Source of the DNA: Tangfeifania diversioriginum
GTDB lineage: Bacteria; Bacteroidota; Bacteroidia; Bacteroidales; Prolixibacteraceae
Length of the DNA stretch: 64,000 nucleotides
Reading direction: 5' to 3'
Assembly (NCBI RefSeq): GCF_900141875.1
Contig: NZ_FQZE01000028.1
Coordinates: forward strand, 1 to 64,000
The position numbers and the translations under genes were made by a program. This document shows, in pieces, positions 1 to 8,693 of this stretch. Below the pieces are notes generated by a model. The model searched no databases and was not told the DNA's origin. It was given only the letters and a program-made list of their open reading frames with translations. The stretch's first letter is position 1; each line of letters starts with the position of its first letter.

Positions 1-181
1 CATTAAGATACTGATTATCAGGGGTTTAATCAAATATTCCGATGGTTTATTTTGCTCATTTTCAAATAGTTATCCACATTTTTAACGAAGTATTGAAAAT
101 TTCACCTGTTAAAAATATTGCAGAAATCCCTTAAAAAATGGGATGTAAAAATTACCTTTGAAAAATTTGTAAGCATCAGGA

Positions 182-1303
182 ATGGAAAAAAATAATAACC
201 CAATCTTTGTAACTCAACCCGCGTTACCTCCCTTGGAAGAATTTACAGGGTATCTGGAACAAATATGGGACAGCAAAATACTCACAAATAACGGTCCGTT
301 TCATCAACAGTTTGAACAAGCGCTTGCTGACTACCTCGGGGTAAAACACATTTCACTTTTTGCCAACGGCACTTTGGCGCTGATGACTGCCCTTCAAGCT
401 TTACGCATTACCGGGGAGGTAATTACAACTCCTTTTAGTTTTGCAGCCACTACCCACTCATTATGGTGGAACAAAATTCAGCCTGTATTTGTGGATATCG
501 AACCTGAAACATTTACGCTCGACCCCGAAAAAGCGGAAGCAGCCATTACACCGCAAACTACTGCCATTATGCCGGTTCATGTTTATGGAAATCCTTGTAA
601 ACTTGAACGACTTCAGGAAATTGCCGACATTTACGGCCTGAAACTAATTTATGATTCAGCTCACACATTCGGAGTGAAAGTTAAAGATAAATCTCTTGTA
701 AGTTTTGGCGATCTTTCCATATTGAGCTTTCATGCAACCAAAGTTTTCAATACGATTGAAGGAGGCGCTATAATTTGCCCGGATAAGAAAACAAAAAAAC
801 GTATTGATTACCTGAAAAATTTTGGATTTGCAGGAGAAACCACGGTGATAGAACCGGGTATTAATGCAAAAATGAACGAAATACAAGCAGCATACGGATT
901 ATTGCAGCTTAAGTATGTGGATGAATACATTGCAAGACGTAAAACTGTGGCTGATACGTACCGTAAACAACTGGAAGGCATTCCGGGGATTCACTTCCTC
1001 GACGACATTCAGGAAGTACACCATAATTACGCGTATTTTCCAATCCTGGTAAATGCTTCTGAATATGGAAAATCCAGAGATGAGCTTTACGAAGAACTAA
1101 AACGTAATAATATTTACGGACGCCGCTATTTCTACCCGCTTATCAGTCAATTTCCAACATACCGCGGGTTGTCTTCAGCCAAGCCAAGTAATCTGCCTGT
1201 TGCAGAGAAAATTGCCGCAGAGGTAATTTGTTTGCCAATTTATCCCGAGTTGGCGTTAACAACTATAAATAAAATTATGAATTGCATTAAAAGCTATGAT
1301 TGA
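182..1303 (+). CDS. DegT/DnrJ/EryC1/StrS-family sugar aminotransferase
   Basis: PLP-dependent aminotransferase of the family that converts nucleotide-linked 4-keto (or 3-keto) sugars to amino sugars for surface polysaccharide. At 373 aa it is of normal family length. Visible signatures are the N-terminal NNGPF segment typical of the family, the cofactor-binding Asp158 in YDSAH, and the Schiff-base Lys187 in SFHATK, followed by the EGGAI loop. It most resembles the dTDP-4-amino-4,6-dideoxy-sugar branch, but the exact substrate cannot be read from sequence. It overlaps the following acetyltransferase by 8 bp, which suggests an amino sugar that is then N-acylated. The upstream 181 bp carry no recognisable gene. 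Confidence 0.9.
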   Translation: MEKNNNPIFVTQPALPPLEEFTGYLEQIWDSKILTNNGPFHQQFEQALADYLGVKHISLFANGTLALMTALQALRITGEVITTPFSFAATTHSLWWNKIQPVFVDIEPETFTLDPEKAEAAITPQTTAIMPVHVYGNPCKLERLQEIADIYGLKLIYDSAHTFGVKVKDKSLVSFGDLSILSFHATKVFNTIEGGAIICPDKKTKKRIDYLKNFGFAGETTVIEPGINAKMNEIQAAYGLLQLKYVDEYIARRKTVADTYRKQLEGIPGIHFLDDIQEVHHNYAYFPILVNASEYGKSRDELYEELKRNNIYGRRYFYPLISQFPTYRGLSSAKPSNLPVAEKIAAEVICLPIYPELALTTINKIMNCIKSYD

Positions 1304-1760
1304 TTTTCAAATTTCGGATAAACCTTTTAATGAAGATAAAATTGCAGAAATTCTAACCCACTACGATGATTACTTTATCCCAAAAATTAGTGATAGAAAA
1401 AATATAGTCGAATACGCCAGGAAATTATCGTCTAATGCAACTTTTATTTTAGCAAAGAACAAAAGAAAAATTGTAGGTTTTACAGCTTTTTATTTTAATC
1501 CTGTCCCAAAAACTACATATCTTACTTTAATAGCCACTGATAGAAATCTCCAGGGAACAGGAATCGGAAAATCAATGATTTACAAATTGATAGAATTTTG
1601 CACTACGCATAATTCCGCCGGCATTTTGTTGGAAATGAGAGCAAATAATTTAAAACTATTTAATTTTTACGATAGTTTGGGGTTTGAAGTAAAAGAAAAA
1701 TTTTCCAGTTCACTTAATGGAGAAACAAGGTACCACATGTATTTGCCAATAACAAAATAA
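1296..1760 (+). CDS. GNAT-family N-acetyltransferase
   Basis: Single-domain Gcn5-related acetyltransferase, 154 aa. The acetyl-CoA pyrophosphate-binding motif A is visible as LQGTGIGKS around residues 87-95, followed by the usual helix and a C-terminal NLKLFNFYDSLGF segment typical of the fold. The start codon lies inside the end of the upstream sugar aminotransferase (8-bp overlap), so the two are probably translationally coupled and act in sequence: amination of a nucleotide sugar, then N-acylation. The acyl donor and acceptor are inferred only from this context. No signal peptide; cytoplasmic. Confidence 0.8.
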   Translation: MIDFQISDKPFNEDKIAEILTHYDDYFIPKISDRKNIVEYARKLSSNATFILAKNKRKIVGFTAFYFNPVPKTTYLTLIATDRNLQGTGIGKSMIYKLIEFCTTHNSAGILLEMRANNLKLFNFYDSLGFEVKEKFSSSLNGETRYHMYLPITK

Positions 1761-1766
1761 TTGACC

Positions 1767-2690
1767 ATGAATGGAACACCAATAAACTTTATTTATAATA
1801 TCAGTAAAATCCTTGGAATTAATATTTGGGTAAAACACGATGACTTTTATCCATTCCCCGGCGGCGGAAGCAAAGCAAGAAAACTGAATTATATTCTTAA
1901 TGAAGACATACAAAAGAAATTCAATGCAATAGTTACCGCCGGAGGCAATCAGTCAAATCATTTACGTTCAACTGCTCTTTTTGCGGCGAAATTGGGATGG
2001 AAATTGATCTGTATAATACATGACGATGAACCGGAAAAGTATGAGGGCAATTTGAAAATCGTAAAATTAACCGGGGCAGAATTAAGGTTTGTACAAAAAG
2101 CTGGAGTTAAAGAAGCAATGGACAAGGCAATGGCTGATTTAAGCAATGAAGGCTATAACCCATTTTATATATGGGGCGGCGGCCATTGTGTAGAGGGTAC
2201 ACTGGCCTATTACGATGCAGCTAAAGAACTTAAAGCCCAGTTAAAGGAAGTTAAACCTGATTATCTGTTTGTTGCAAGTGGAACCGGTACCACACAGGCC
2301 GGGATTGAAATTGGCATCCGTGAATTTTTACCTGATTGCCAGGTAATTGGTATCTCAGTAGCCCGGGAGGAAAAGCGAGGAAAGGAAGTAATACTGGACA
2401 GTATGAAGAAACTTAATAATCATTTGGGTAATCCTATTGTAATGCCTGCTGATATTCAATTTGATGATCGCTGGACCGGTGGAAGATATGAAGCAACCTT
2501 CCCGGAATTATTAAATACCATTAAATGGGTAGTCCAACACGAAGCGCTTGTCTTAGATCCCACATATACCGGTAAAGCTTTCCATGCTCTTAAAATTTAT
2601 GCACAAAATGGAAAAATTGCTCCCGGAGCCAATGTAATTTTTTGGCACACCGGCGGACTTCTTAATTTAATGGCATCAAAAGATTTGTAA
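1767..2690 (+). CDS. PLP-dependent D-cysteine desulfhydrase / ACC deaminase-like protein
   Basis: Fold-type II PLP enzyme of the 1-aminocyclopropane-1-carboxylate deaminase / D-cysteine desulfhydrase family. The PLP lysine lies in the GGGSKARKLNY segment near residue 35, the AGGNQSNH substrate loop follows near residue 60, and a phosphate-cradle SGTGTTQAG occurs near residue 170. I start it at ATG 1767; an in-frame TTG at 1761 would add two residues. In housekeeping contexts such enzymes deaminate D-amino acids, but here the gene sits between a sugar acetyltransferase and an ATP-grasp ligase in a polysaccharide locus. It may therefore supply or modify a small amino-acid-like substituent (inference). 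Confidence 0.75.
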   Translation: MNGTPINFIYNISKILGINIWVKHDDFYPFPGGGSKARKLNYILNEDIQKKFNAIVTAGGNQSNHLRSTALFAAKLGWKLICIIHDDEPEKYEGNLKIVKLTGAELRFVQKAGVKEAMDKAMADLSNEGYNPFYIWGGGHCVEGTLAYYDAAKELKAQLKEVKPDYLFVASGTGTTQAGIEIGIREFLPDCQVIGISVAREEKRGKEVILDSMKKLNNHLGNPIVMPADIQFDDRWTGGRYEATFPELLNTIKWVVQHEALVLDPTYTGKAFHALKIYAQNGKIAPGANVIFWHTGGLLNLMASKDL

Positions 2691-2694
2691 AACG

Positions 2695-3702
2695 ATGAAT
2701 ATTCTGCTTACATCCGTTGGCCGGAGAACTTACATGGTCAATTATTTCAAAGAAGCTTTGTCTGGTATGGGAAGGGTTCATGCGGCAAACAGTGTGGAAA
2801 CCTATTCGATGAAAATAGCTGATAAATCAGTATTAACCCCTTTGATTTATGACAGTAACTATATTGATTTTCTACTCGATTATTGTTTGGAAAATAATAT
2901 TACAGCTGTAATTTCTTTATTTGATATCGATTTACCCATATTAGCCAGGAATAAAATAAAATTCGCAGAAAAAGGAATTACTGTAATTGTCAGTGATTTA
3001 GAATTAACTCAAATATGCAACGATAAGTGGCTAACTTATAATTTTCTTATTGAGAATGAATTTCAAGCTCCTGCCTCATTTCTGACAATTGAAGATACAC
3101 TAACTTCAGTTAAAAACAAGGCAGTAAAATATCCGTTAATTATTAAACCTCGCTGGGGTATGGGCTCAATTGGAATCTTTCAGGCCGAAAGTAACAAAGA
3201 GCTACAGCTTTTTTTCAAAAAAACACAGGAAAAAATTGCTAAAAGTTACCTAAAATACGAATCACAAAATGCCCCAACTGAAAATGTAATTATCCAGGAA
3301 AAGTTACCGGGAGATGAATTTGGATTGGATGTATTCAATGATTTAAAAGGAAACCTTCTCGCCTGTATCCCTAAAAAGAAATTGGCTATGCGTGCGGGAG
3401 AAACTGATGCAGCCGAAATAATCAATAATACAGAACTGGTTGAGTTAGGAAAAAAACTTTCAAAAAAAACAAAACACATAGGAAACCTCGATGTGGATTG
3501 TTTCTACAAAAACAATCAGGTTTATATTCTGGAAATGAATTGCCGTTTTGGAGGACAATACCCCTTTGCGCATCTTGCTGGTGTCAATTTCCCTAAAGCA
3601 ATCGTACAAATGCTGACGGGAGCCAGAGTTGAAAAAAAACTACTGCGTGCAAAAGCCGGAACCATTGGAATAAAAGACTTATTGCCTGTGAAGTTAGTTT
3701 AA
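2695..3702 (+). CDS. ATP-grasp ligase (CarB-like family)
   Basis: ATP-grasp protein of the group often annotated as carbamoyl-phosphate-synthase large-subunit-like, 335 aa. It opens with a Rossmann-like NILLTSVGRRTY strand-loop, then the ATP-grasp core: KYPLIIKPRWGMGSIG (ATP-binding lysine and Gly-rich loop, residues about 143-158), VIIQEKLPGDEFGLDV, and the metal-binding segment VYILEMNCRFGGQYP near the C-terminus. Members form amide or peptide bonds through acyl-phosphate intermediates. It starts 4 nt after the upstream PLP enzyme, so it is in the same transcript. It could attach an amino acid to an amino sugar (inference); the substrate is unknown. Confidence 0.75.
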   Translation: MNILLTSVGRRTYMVNYFKEALSGMGRVHAANSVETYSMKIADKSVLTPLIYDSNYIDFLLDYCLENNITAVISLFDIDLPILARNKIKFAEKGITVIVSDLELTQICNDKWLTYNFLIENEFQAPASFLTIEDTLTSVKNKAVKYPLIIKPRWGMGSIGIFQAESNKELQLFFKKTQEKIAKSYLKYESQNAPTENVIIQEKLPGDEFGLDVFNDLKGNLLACIPKKKLAMRAGETDAAEIINNTELVELGKKLSKKTKHIGNLDVDCFYKNNQVYILEMNCRFGGQYPFAHLAGVNFPKAIVQMLTGARVEKKLLRAKAGTIGIKDLLPVKLV

Positions 3703-3756
3703 GATTCAAATACAACTCAATTCGTTTCAAATTTCAATAAATTTTAAGCAGATGCT

Positions 3757-4869
3757 ATGACACAAGCCATAAAAACAATTCATATTTACACTGGGCACAC
3801 TTTTATGGGAAACTCAGATAGATTTGAGGGAAATCTTTTTGAAAACACGATAGTTATTTTTTCTAAAGAAAGAAAAGAATACAAGCCCGGAAAAAAAATT
3901 ATTCAACTTAACGGTTCTAAAAAAGATATTGAAAAAGTTATCGGCATCTGCCAAAAAGCAGAGTTGGTTGTTTTATATGATTTGGATCAGGTGAAAATAA
4001 AAATTGCATTAAGCCTGCCCAATCACATTAAAATTGCCTGGCGTTTTTTTGGTCATGAATTATATGATCGCCAAAGACTTAAATATTTAAGCAAAACAAC
4101 TCAAAGAACATTGGGTGTTAAACTTATTCTTGAAAAATTTTGGGAAAAGAAAAATATAACACAGTTTACAAAAGCACTAAACCGTATCAACTTTTTTCTC
4201 GGACTAAGTGAAGCAGAATACCACCTATTAGTAAATAACTGGAGAAGATTACCAAAATTTATACAGCTTTCATTTCCCTCACTCGATCTGAATCCAAGCT
4301 CCATTAATTTTAAATTAAAAATTAATGAACCTTCTCCTCTTATTCTAATAGGAAATAGTATGGCCATGTATAACAACCATATAGATATCATAAAATTAAT
4401 TGAACAGCAGCCCAACCGCCAACAATTTAATTTCACACTGCTTTTTAATTATGGATTGGAAAAATACTATACAAAAAAAATAAGAAAACTAACCAGAGGG
4501 AAAAACTATTTTCATTTGATTGAAGATTTTATGTCTTTAGATGAATTCAATAGTCTATATGAAAGGACAAGTGCTTTAGTAGTCAACAGCCATCGTCAAA
4601 TGGCAATGGGGAATATTTTTACGGCTTTCAAGAAAGGAGTAAAAGTATATTTAAACGAAAAAAATTTAATGTTGCATTGGCTTAAAAAGGAAGGTTTTAG
4701 GGTATTTAGCATTAAAAATTTTCAAAATGACTTACAAAATAATAATGCCTCGTTAACACAAAACCTAGCCATCAATAATTTTCAACAACTAAAAAAACTT
4801 TCAGGGAAATATTCCGATGAAAAATTCCAGGAAAATTTATATGCTGAATGTACTTTAAACAAAAAATGA
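3757..4869 (+). CDS. GT56-like (WecF/4-alpha-L-fucosyltransferase type) glycosyltransferase
   Basis: Probable glycosyltransferase, 370 aa, resembling TDP-N-acetylfucosamine:lipid II transferases of the WecF family (GT56). Supporting features are the N-terminal IHIYTGHTFM strand, the IAWRFFGHELY segment (compare the WFFWG-type motif of WecF) and the central ILIGNSM-YNNHID segment resembling the family's GNSA-type donor-site motif. The family adds a 4-acetamido-4,6-dideoxy sugar to a lipid-linked intermediate, which fits the aminotransferase and acetyltransferase upstream. The base composition is strongly A+T-rich compared with the genes to the right of 8 kb, suggesting acquisition by transfer. 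The family assignment rests on remembered motifs. Confidence 0.6.
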   Translation: MTQAIKTIHIYTGHTFMGNSDRFEGNLFENTIVIFSKERKEYKPGKKIIQLNGSKKDIEKVIGICQKAELVVLYDLDQVKIKIALSLPNHIKIAWRFFGHELYDRQRLKYLSKTTQRTLGVKLILEKFWEKKNITQFTKALNRINFFLGLSEAEYHLLVNNWRRLPKFIQLSFPSLDLNPSSINFKLKINEPSPLILIGNSMAMYNNHIDIIKLIEQQPNRQQFNFTLLFNYGLEKYYTKKIRKLTRGKNYFHLIEDFMSLDEFNSLYERTSALVVNSHRQMAMGNIFTAFKKGVKVYLNEKNLMLHWLKKEGFRVFSIKNFQNDLQNNNASLTQNLAINNFQQLKKLSGKYSDEKFQENLYAECTLNKK

Positions 4870-4910
4870 ATAAATAGATTTTAGACAGATAAGTAGTTAT
4901 TTCAATCATT

Positions 4911-5888
4911 CTAAATAGAAATTGCTTCACTTATTATTTTATAATATTCCTTATTTTTTGATATCGTTCTTTTAACACTCTCCTTTTCTTCTGTTGTCAA
5001 TTGCTTCTTCCACTTTTCCAGAGGTTCACCTTTAGTTGTGGCGTTTATAATATTCACCTTGCTTTTTGCAATTTTTTCAATATGATGTTCATGTTTTTCA
5101 TCCAATTTGAGGAATTGGAATATGCGCTTAATGGTATTCTCCTGGTCATTGACCAGATTTTCGTAAGAAACAATTAAAACTTGTTCTTCGGCTAAAGTTT
5201 TTACAGTTTCTAATGCAAGAATATTTAATTTGAACCACATTTCAGGGATAAGCTCAAAATTTTCAGGATAATATTTCACCCCGGTAATAGTATTTTTATT
5301 TGAGGTATTGCTCCAACAAGCGTGTTTTTCATTTGGCACATAGTAAAGTAATGACTTTGTTCTATGCAATTTTAAAAAATGGTGCTTCATACTTGCCGAA
5401 TGCCCATATATATCGCGAATAATTATAATAAATTTCGATTGTGGAAATAAACTTCTAACATAGCCTATTTTATTCATCAGATGAGGTGATTTATTTACCG
5501 GAATGATGTTCGGCCAGTCATAAAAAACCCTACCTGTTTTGTAATTTAATCTTGAATTGGCACGCATTAGATGCCTTTTTAATGTTTTACTTTCATGGAT
5601 AAAATCCGAAAAATAATTTGTCATCTGATACGTATAATATCCACTGGCATCAGTTGCATTTTTATAATCGCAATGCCCCTTTATACTTGCACCACCTATT
5701 TTAGTCCATACATCATTTAGTTCAACTCCAATCTTGAGAAGTTGGGGGTGAGTTGATAATTTATCAACCAACAAAGTTGTACCACTTCGCATGCAACCAG
5801 TAACAAATAGTGGCATATTATATTCTTTTGGTGCAGGTTCACCATAAGTTTTAAAAACTCTTCTCAAAAAAGGATTCAGCTTAATCAT
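4911..5888 (-). CDS. Sulfotransferase family protein
   Basis: PAPS-dependent sulfotransferase-like protein. The 5'-phosphosulfate-binding loop is GCMRSGTT at about residues 31-38 from the chosen start, and the 3'-phosphate-binding region FPQSKFIIIIRD with a following SASMKHH lies mid-protein. I start it at ATG 5888 (325 aa), 9 nt after the flippase stop; a TTG at 5900 overlapping the flippase by 4 bp is an alternative. It is downstream of the flippase on the same strand and convergent to the aminotransferase operon, so it probably sulfates a sugar of the exported polysaccharide (inference). A+T-rich like its neighbours. Confidence 0.8.
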   Translation of the reverse strand: MIKLNPFLRRVFKTYGEPAPKEYNMPLFVTGCMRSGTTLLVDKLSTHPQLLKIGVELNDVWTKIGGASIKGHCDYKNATDASGYYTYQMTNYFSDFIHESKTLKRHLMRANSRLNYKTGRVFYDWPNIIPVNKSPHLMNKIGYVRSLFPQSKFIIIIRDIYGHSASMKHHFLKLHRTKSLLYYVPNEKHACWSNTSNKNTITGVKYYPENFELIPEMWFKLNILALETVKTLAEEQVLIVSYENLVNDQENTIKRIFQFLKLDEKHEHHIEKIAKSKVNIINATTKGEPLEKWKKQLTTEEKESVKRTISKNKEYYKIISEAISI

Positions 5889-5896
5889 GAAATGTT

Positions 5897-7375
5897 TCAA
5901 TTTTTATCCACTAACTTTTTCAGTGAATTAAGAATTTTTGTAATATCTTCTGAAACCGGGAAAAATAATATAAAAACCAATGTTAATAACACTATCAACC
6001 CGCCCCGCACAAATAAATCGATTATTAATGGAAATTCCGGAATTAATTGCAATACAAAATATACCAAAACATTGAACCCAATAATTGCCGAAAACTTCCA
6101 GTTAAATGGCTGCATTTTATATTTCCAGAACAGAAAAATATAACGCATCAAATTATTTAACATTAACGATGAGGCGATTGCGACAGCTGCTCCTGAAATG
6201 CCCCAAATGGGTATCAGTAAATACATTAAAGTAATTACCAAAGCAATAAGTAATGAAATAAAAACCAAATTAACACGGTAATATTTAGAGAAAGCTATAA
6301 TTTGGCCATTCGACCCGGTACTCATATCAAACAAATACCCCAACCCAATAAAAAATATTACCCATTTGGCTCCCGAATAATCATCACCAAGTATGATCAG
6401 GATATTGTCAATATTGGCCCAGATTCCTAAAAACAAAAAACCACCAATAATTAATTGGTTCAAACAGCTTTTGTAATAAATTTCCTCAATAGTTTTTATG
6501 TCATCTTTCCTCCATGCATCGGCAATGAGTGCTCCTGAAATTCTCAACAATGTTCTTGAAGGCATTACAACCAGTGAACCAAAATAAAATGCAATTGTAT
6601 AAACTCCGGTGTTTGTCAAATCGAGCATCTGGTTGATTATAATTTTATCAATATTGAATACAATCATTGACCCCAAACCAGTTATTAACGAAAACAAAGC
6701 AACATTAACAATTTCCTTTTGCATACTTTTCCCAACGCGCCGGGTGGGTGGCTTCATCTTTATTTCCTTTTTTCTGAGCAGAAAAAAAGTTATTATCAGT
6801 GCTTTTAGTGAAATTGCCACAGCATAACTAATAATTAATTGTTCGAGGCTGATGAGCTTAAAAACAAACAACAGAGTAACTCCAAATACCAAAACCCGTT
6901 GAAAAAATTCCTGCAAAAAGGTGCCAAAAACTGCATCATAAAGCATTTTATTAAATGCATCGAGAAAGGTGAAAACCATCGTGGCAATGGTTAGTGGAAC
7001 CAGCAAGTAAAGGTATTCAACAAATAAAGGGGAATCCTCTATATTTGTTTCAACCAGATGAGGTTTTAAAAGCACAAAAGCACTAAGAAAAAGAATCAGA
7101 CCAACAATATGGAAAAGCAAAGCAATACGTAAAAAACCATTATGTCCGTTTTCTGAGTCTCTGAAATATGAAAATAAACGGTTAGTAACACCTGGTAATC
7201 CCAATAACGACAATCGTCCCATTAGTGTTGACCAGGAAACCAGCAATCCAAACAAACCAACAACCTCCGGGGTCAAATAATTAGGAAAAAGGTAAGCCGT
7301 AGTCACAAACCCAACACCTACACCCAAATACGACCAGATGCTGCCTTTAATACTTTGTTTAATGATTATCCCCAT
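5897..7375 (-). CDS. Polysaccharide flippase (Wzx-like, MOP superfamily)
   Basis: Integral membrane protein of 492 aa with about 12-14 hydrophobic helices, of the oligosaccharide flippase / polysaccharide biosynthesis family in the MOP exporter superfamily. The N-terminal QSIKGSIWSYLGVGVGF segment is the usual first helix of these proteins. It would move an undecaprenyl-diphosphate-linked repeat unit across the inner membrane. The sulfotransferase reading frame begins at or just after its stop codon, so the two form an operon reading towards the convergent sugar genes. No polymerase or ligase is visible, so the locus must continue elsewhere. Confidence 0.85.
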   Translation of the reverse strand: MGIIIKQSIKGSIWSYLGVGVGFVTTAYLFPNYLTPEVVGLFGLLVSWSTLMGRLSLLGLPGVTNRLFSYFRDSENGHNGFLRIALLFHIVGLILFLSAFVLLKPHLVETNIEDSPLFVEYLYLLVPLTIATMVFTFLDAFNKMLYDAVFGTFLQEFFQRVLVFGVTLLFVFKLISLEQLIISYAVAISLKALIITFFLLRKKEIKMKPPTRRVGKSMQKEIVNVALFSLITGLGSMIVFNIDKIIINQMLDLTNTGVYTIAFYFGSLVVMPSRTLLRISGALIADAWRKDDIKTIEEIYYKSCLNQLIIGGFLFLGIWANIDNILIILGDDYSGAKWVIFFIGLGYLFDMSTGSNGQIIAFSKYYRVNLVFISLLIALVITLMYLLIPIWGISGAAVAIASSLMLNNLMRYIFLFWKYKMQPFNWKFSAIIGFNVLVYFVLQLIPEFPLIIDLFVRGGLIVLLTLVFILFFPVSEDITKILNSLKKLVDKN

Positions 7376-7792
7376 TTATTTGCTGAAAGTGTTGTTAATT
7401 ATACCTAGAAAAATCGTTTAATTCACTGGCAAAGATAAGCGGCTTCTGTTAAAAATCCATTTATCACGCAATTATCCTGAACAAAATTATCAACCAGAAA
7501 AATTGCTTTGAATCCAAAAATTATCCAATTTCCAAAAAAAATTCATTTTTTCCCTAATATTAACAAACAACAAACCCACTCATTACTACTGTTTTAAATA
7601 TTGTTCGAAAAAATAATTTAAAAAATATGGTACTATGTGTTGCATGGTACTTATATTTTTATATATATTTGTATAGCCAATAACAATGTAATTAAAAGTA
7701 GTTTTTTAAAAAAAGTTCTATTCATTTTGTAACGATTAGTAAAAAGCAACGTCTTAAAGTCAGAAAAACAGAAAACAGAAAAACAGAAAGCC
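7376..7792. other. Intergenic region between flippase and exported repeat protein
   Basis: A 417-bp A+T-rich stretch separating two divergent genes. It contains the promoter candidate described separately at 7639-7671 and a run of short AACAGAAA repeats at about 7766-7791 just before the start codons of the next gene. A 70-codon minus-strand frame crosses the right half, but it has low-complexity composition and I do not consider it a gene. No RNA gene seen. Confidence 0.5.
7639..7671 (+). promoter_or_regulatory. Candidate Bacteroidota promoter of the exported repeat protein
   Basis: TATATTTG at 7664-7671 is a perfect match to the Bacteroidota -7 element TAnnTTTG. GTTG at 7639-7642, 21 nt upstream, is a near match to the -33 TTTG. 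This would give a 5' leader of roughly 115 nt before the ATG at 7793. Assigned from consensus only. Confidence 0.35.
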
Positions 7793-8227
7793 ATGAAAAC
7801 GAACAAAGCCATGAAAACAAATTCAACATCCCGGAGGGGGCACAAGTCCCCCCGGGAAAACAATGTTCAGAGAGCAGTTTTACGCTCAGTTGCTGTCATT
7901 ATTAGTTTCGTGCTGGTGAGCTACACCGTTAGCGCCCAGGAATTCTGGAAAAAATTAATTACAAACAGCAGCTTTAACGAAATTGCAATTGCCATGATTG
8001 AAACAAACGGAAAAATTTCTGCCACGAACCATGCCCCAGGGGCAAAGCTGAATTTCTTCTACCTCGAAGAAGCAAATGACCCGGCTTTGGAGGTGGAAAA
8101 CTGGATGACAAACAGCAAGCTTTTTGAAACCTTCAGCTTACCTTTGCAAAACGAAACAGAAGTTCCGCTTGCACTTGAAAACTGGATGCTTGACGATACG
8201 GGTTTTGAAGCCGGTGACAACAATTAA
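7793..8227 (+). CDS. Small exported protein with duplicated LEvENWM motif
   Basis: 144-aa protein of unknown function. After a basic N-terminus it has a hydrophobic signal segment (SVAVIISFVLVSYTVSA, about residues 31-48) followed by QEFWKK, so it is probably exported. The C-terminal half carries two copies of a motif: PALEVENWMTNSKLFE and VPLALENWMLDDTGFE. Short secreted proteins with repeated acidic-WM motifs are common in Bacteroidota but uncharacterised as far as I know. Two in-frame ATGs (7793 and 7811) lie in a short tandem duplication, and a strong G+C hairpin (7829-7857) sits within the first 25 codons. It precedes a PadR-PspC cluster. Confidence 0.6.
   Translation: MKTNKAMKTNSTSRRGHKSPRENNVQRAVLRSVAVIISFVLVSYTVSAQEFWKKLITNSSFNEIAIAMIETNGKISATNHAPGAKLNFFYLEEANDPALEVENWMTNSKLFETFSLPLQNETEVPLALENWMLDDTGFEAGDNN
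7829..7857 (+). promoter_or_regulatory. G+C-rich hairpin inside the first codons of the exported repeat protein
   Basis: The arms TCCCGG-A-GGGG and CCCCGGGA (with one extra G/C at the loop) can form a 10-bp stem with a bulged A and a loop around CACAAG. It stands out in an A+T-rich region, lies 18-46 nt after the second possible start codon (7811), and has no U-tract, so it is not a typical terminator. It could control translation or mRNA stability (inference). Confidence 0.4.
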
Positions 8228-8348
8228 GAAACTGATAGCTGAATGCTGAGTGACTGCTGAAGGTTGCGGGGAGTTCAATAAGGCAACACGGAAAAGTGAG
8301 GATAAACACGGATAAATACAAACCATTTAGAGAGAGGGAGAAAATAAA

Positions 8349-8681
8349 ATGAAACTAGAAAACACAAAGGCGCAAATGCGGAAAGGGGTACTGGAGTACT
8401 GCATCCTGCTGGTACTGGATGGCAAGCCACTTTATGCCAGCGACATCATTAAGGCGCTCAAGGAAGCTAAAATGATTGTGGTGGAAGGCACCCTTTACCC
8501 GTTGCTTACGCGCTTAAAAAATGCCGGGTTGCTGGCCTACCGCTGGGAGGAATCAACCCAGGGGCCCCCGCGTAAATATTATGAGTTGACCGACACCGGA
8601 CGAAAATTTCTTACCGAGCTCGAAGGTTCATGGTCGGAGTTGGTAAAGGCAGTTGAAAAAATTAAAACAAACAAAGCTTAA
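8349..8681 (+). CDS. PadR-family transcriptional regulator
   Basis: 110-aa winged-helix repressor of the PadR type. The N-terminal RKGVLEYCILLVLDGKPLYASDI helices and the VEGTLYPLLTRLKNAGLL recognition region are characteristic, followed by the wing PPRKYYELTDTG and a C-terminal dimerisation helix. It is preceded by an unusually purine-rich leader with GGGAG at 8336-8340, 8 nt before the ATG, a recognisable ribosome-binding site for a phylum where these are rare. It lies 12 nt upstream of the PspC gene and probably represses its own operon, as PadR-PspC pairs commonly do (inference). Confidence 0.9.
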   Translation: MKLENTKAQMRKGVLEYCILLVLDGKPLYASDIIKALKEAKMIVVEGTLYPLLTRLKNAGLLAYRWEESTQGPPRKYYELTDTGRKFLTELEGSWSELVKAVEKIKTNKA

Positions 8682-8693
8682 ACAGAAAACGAA

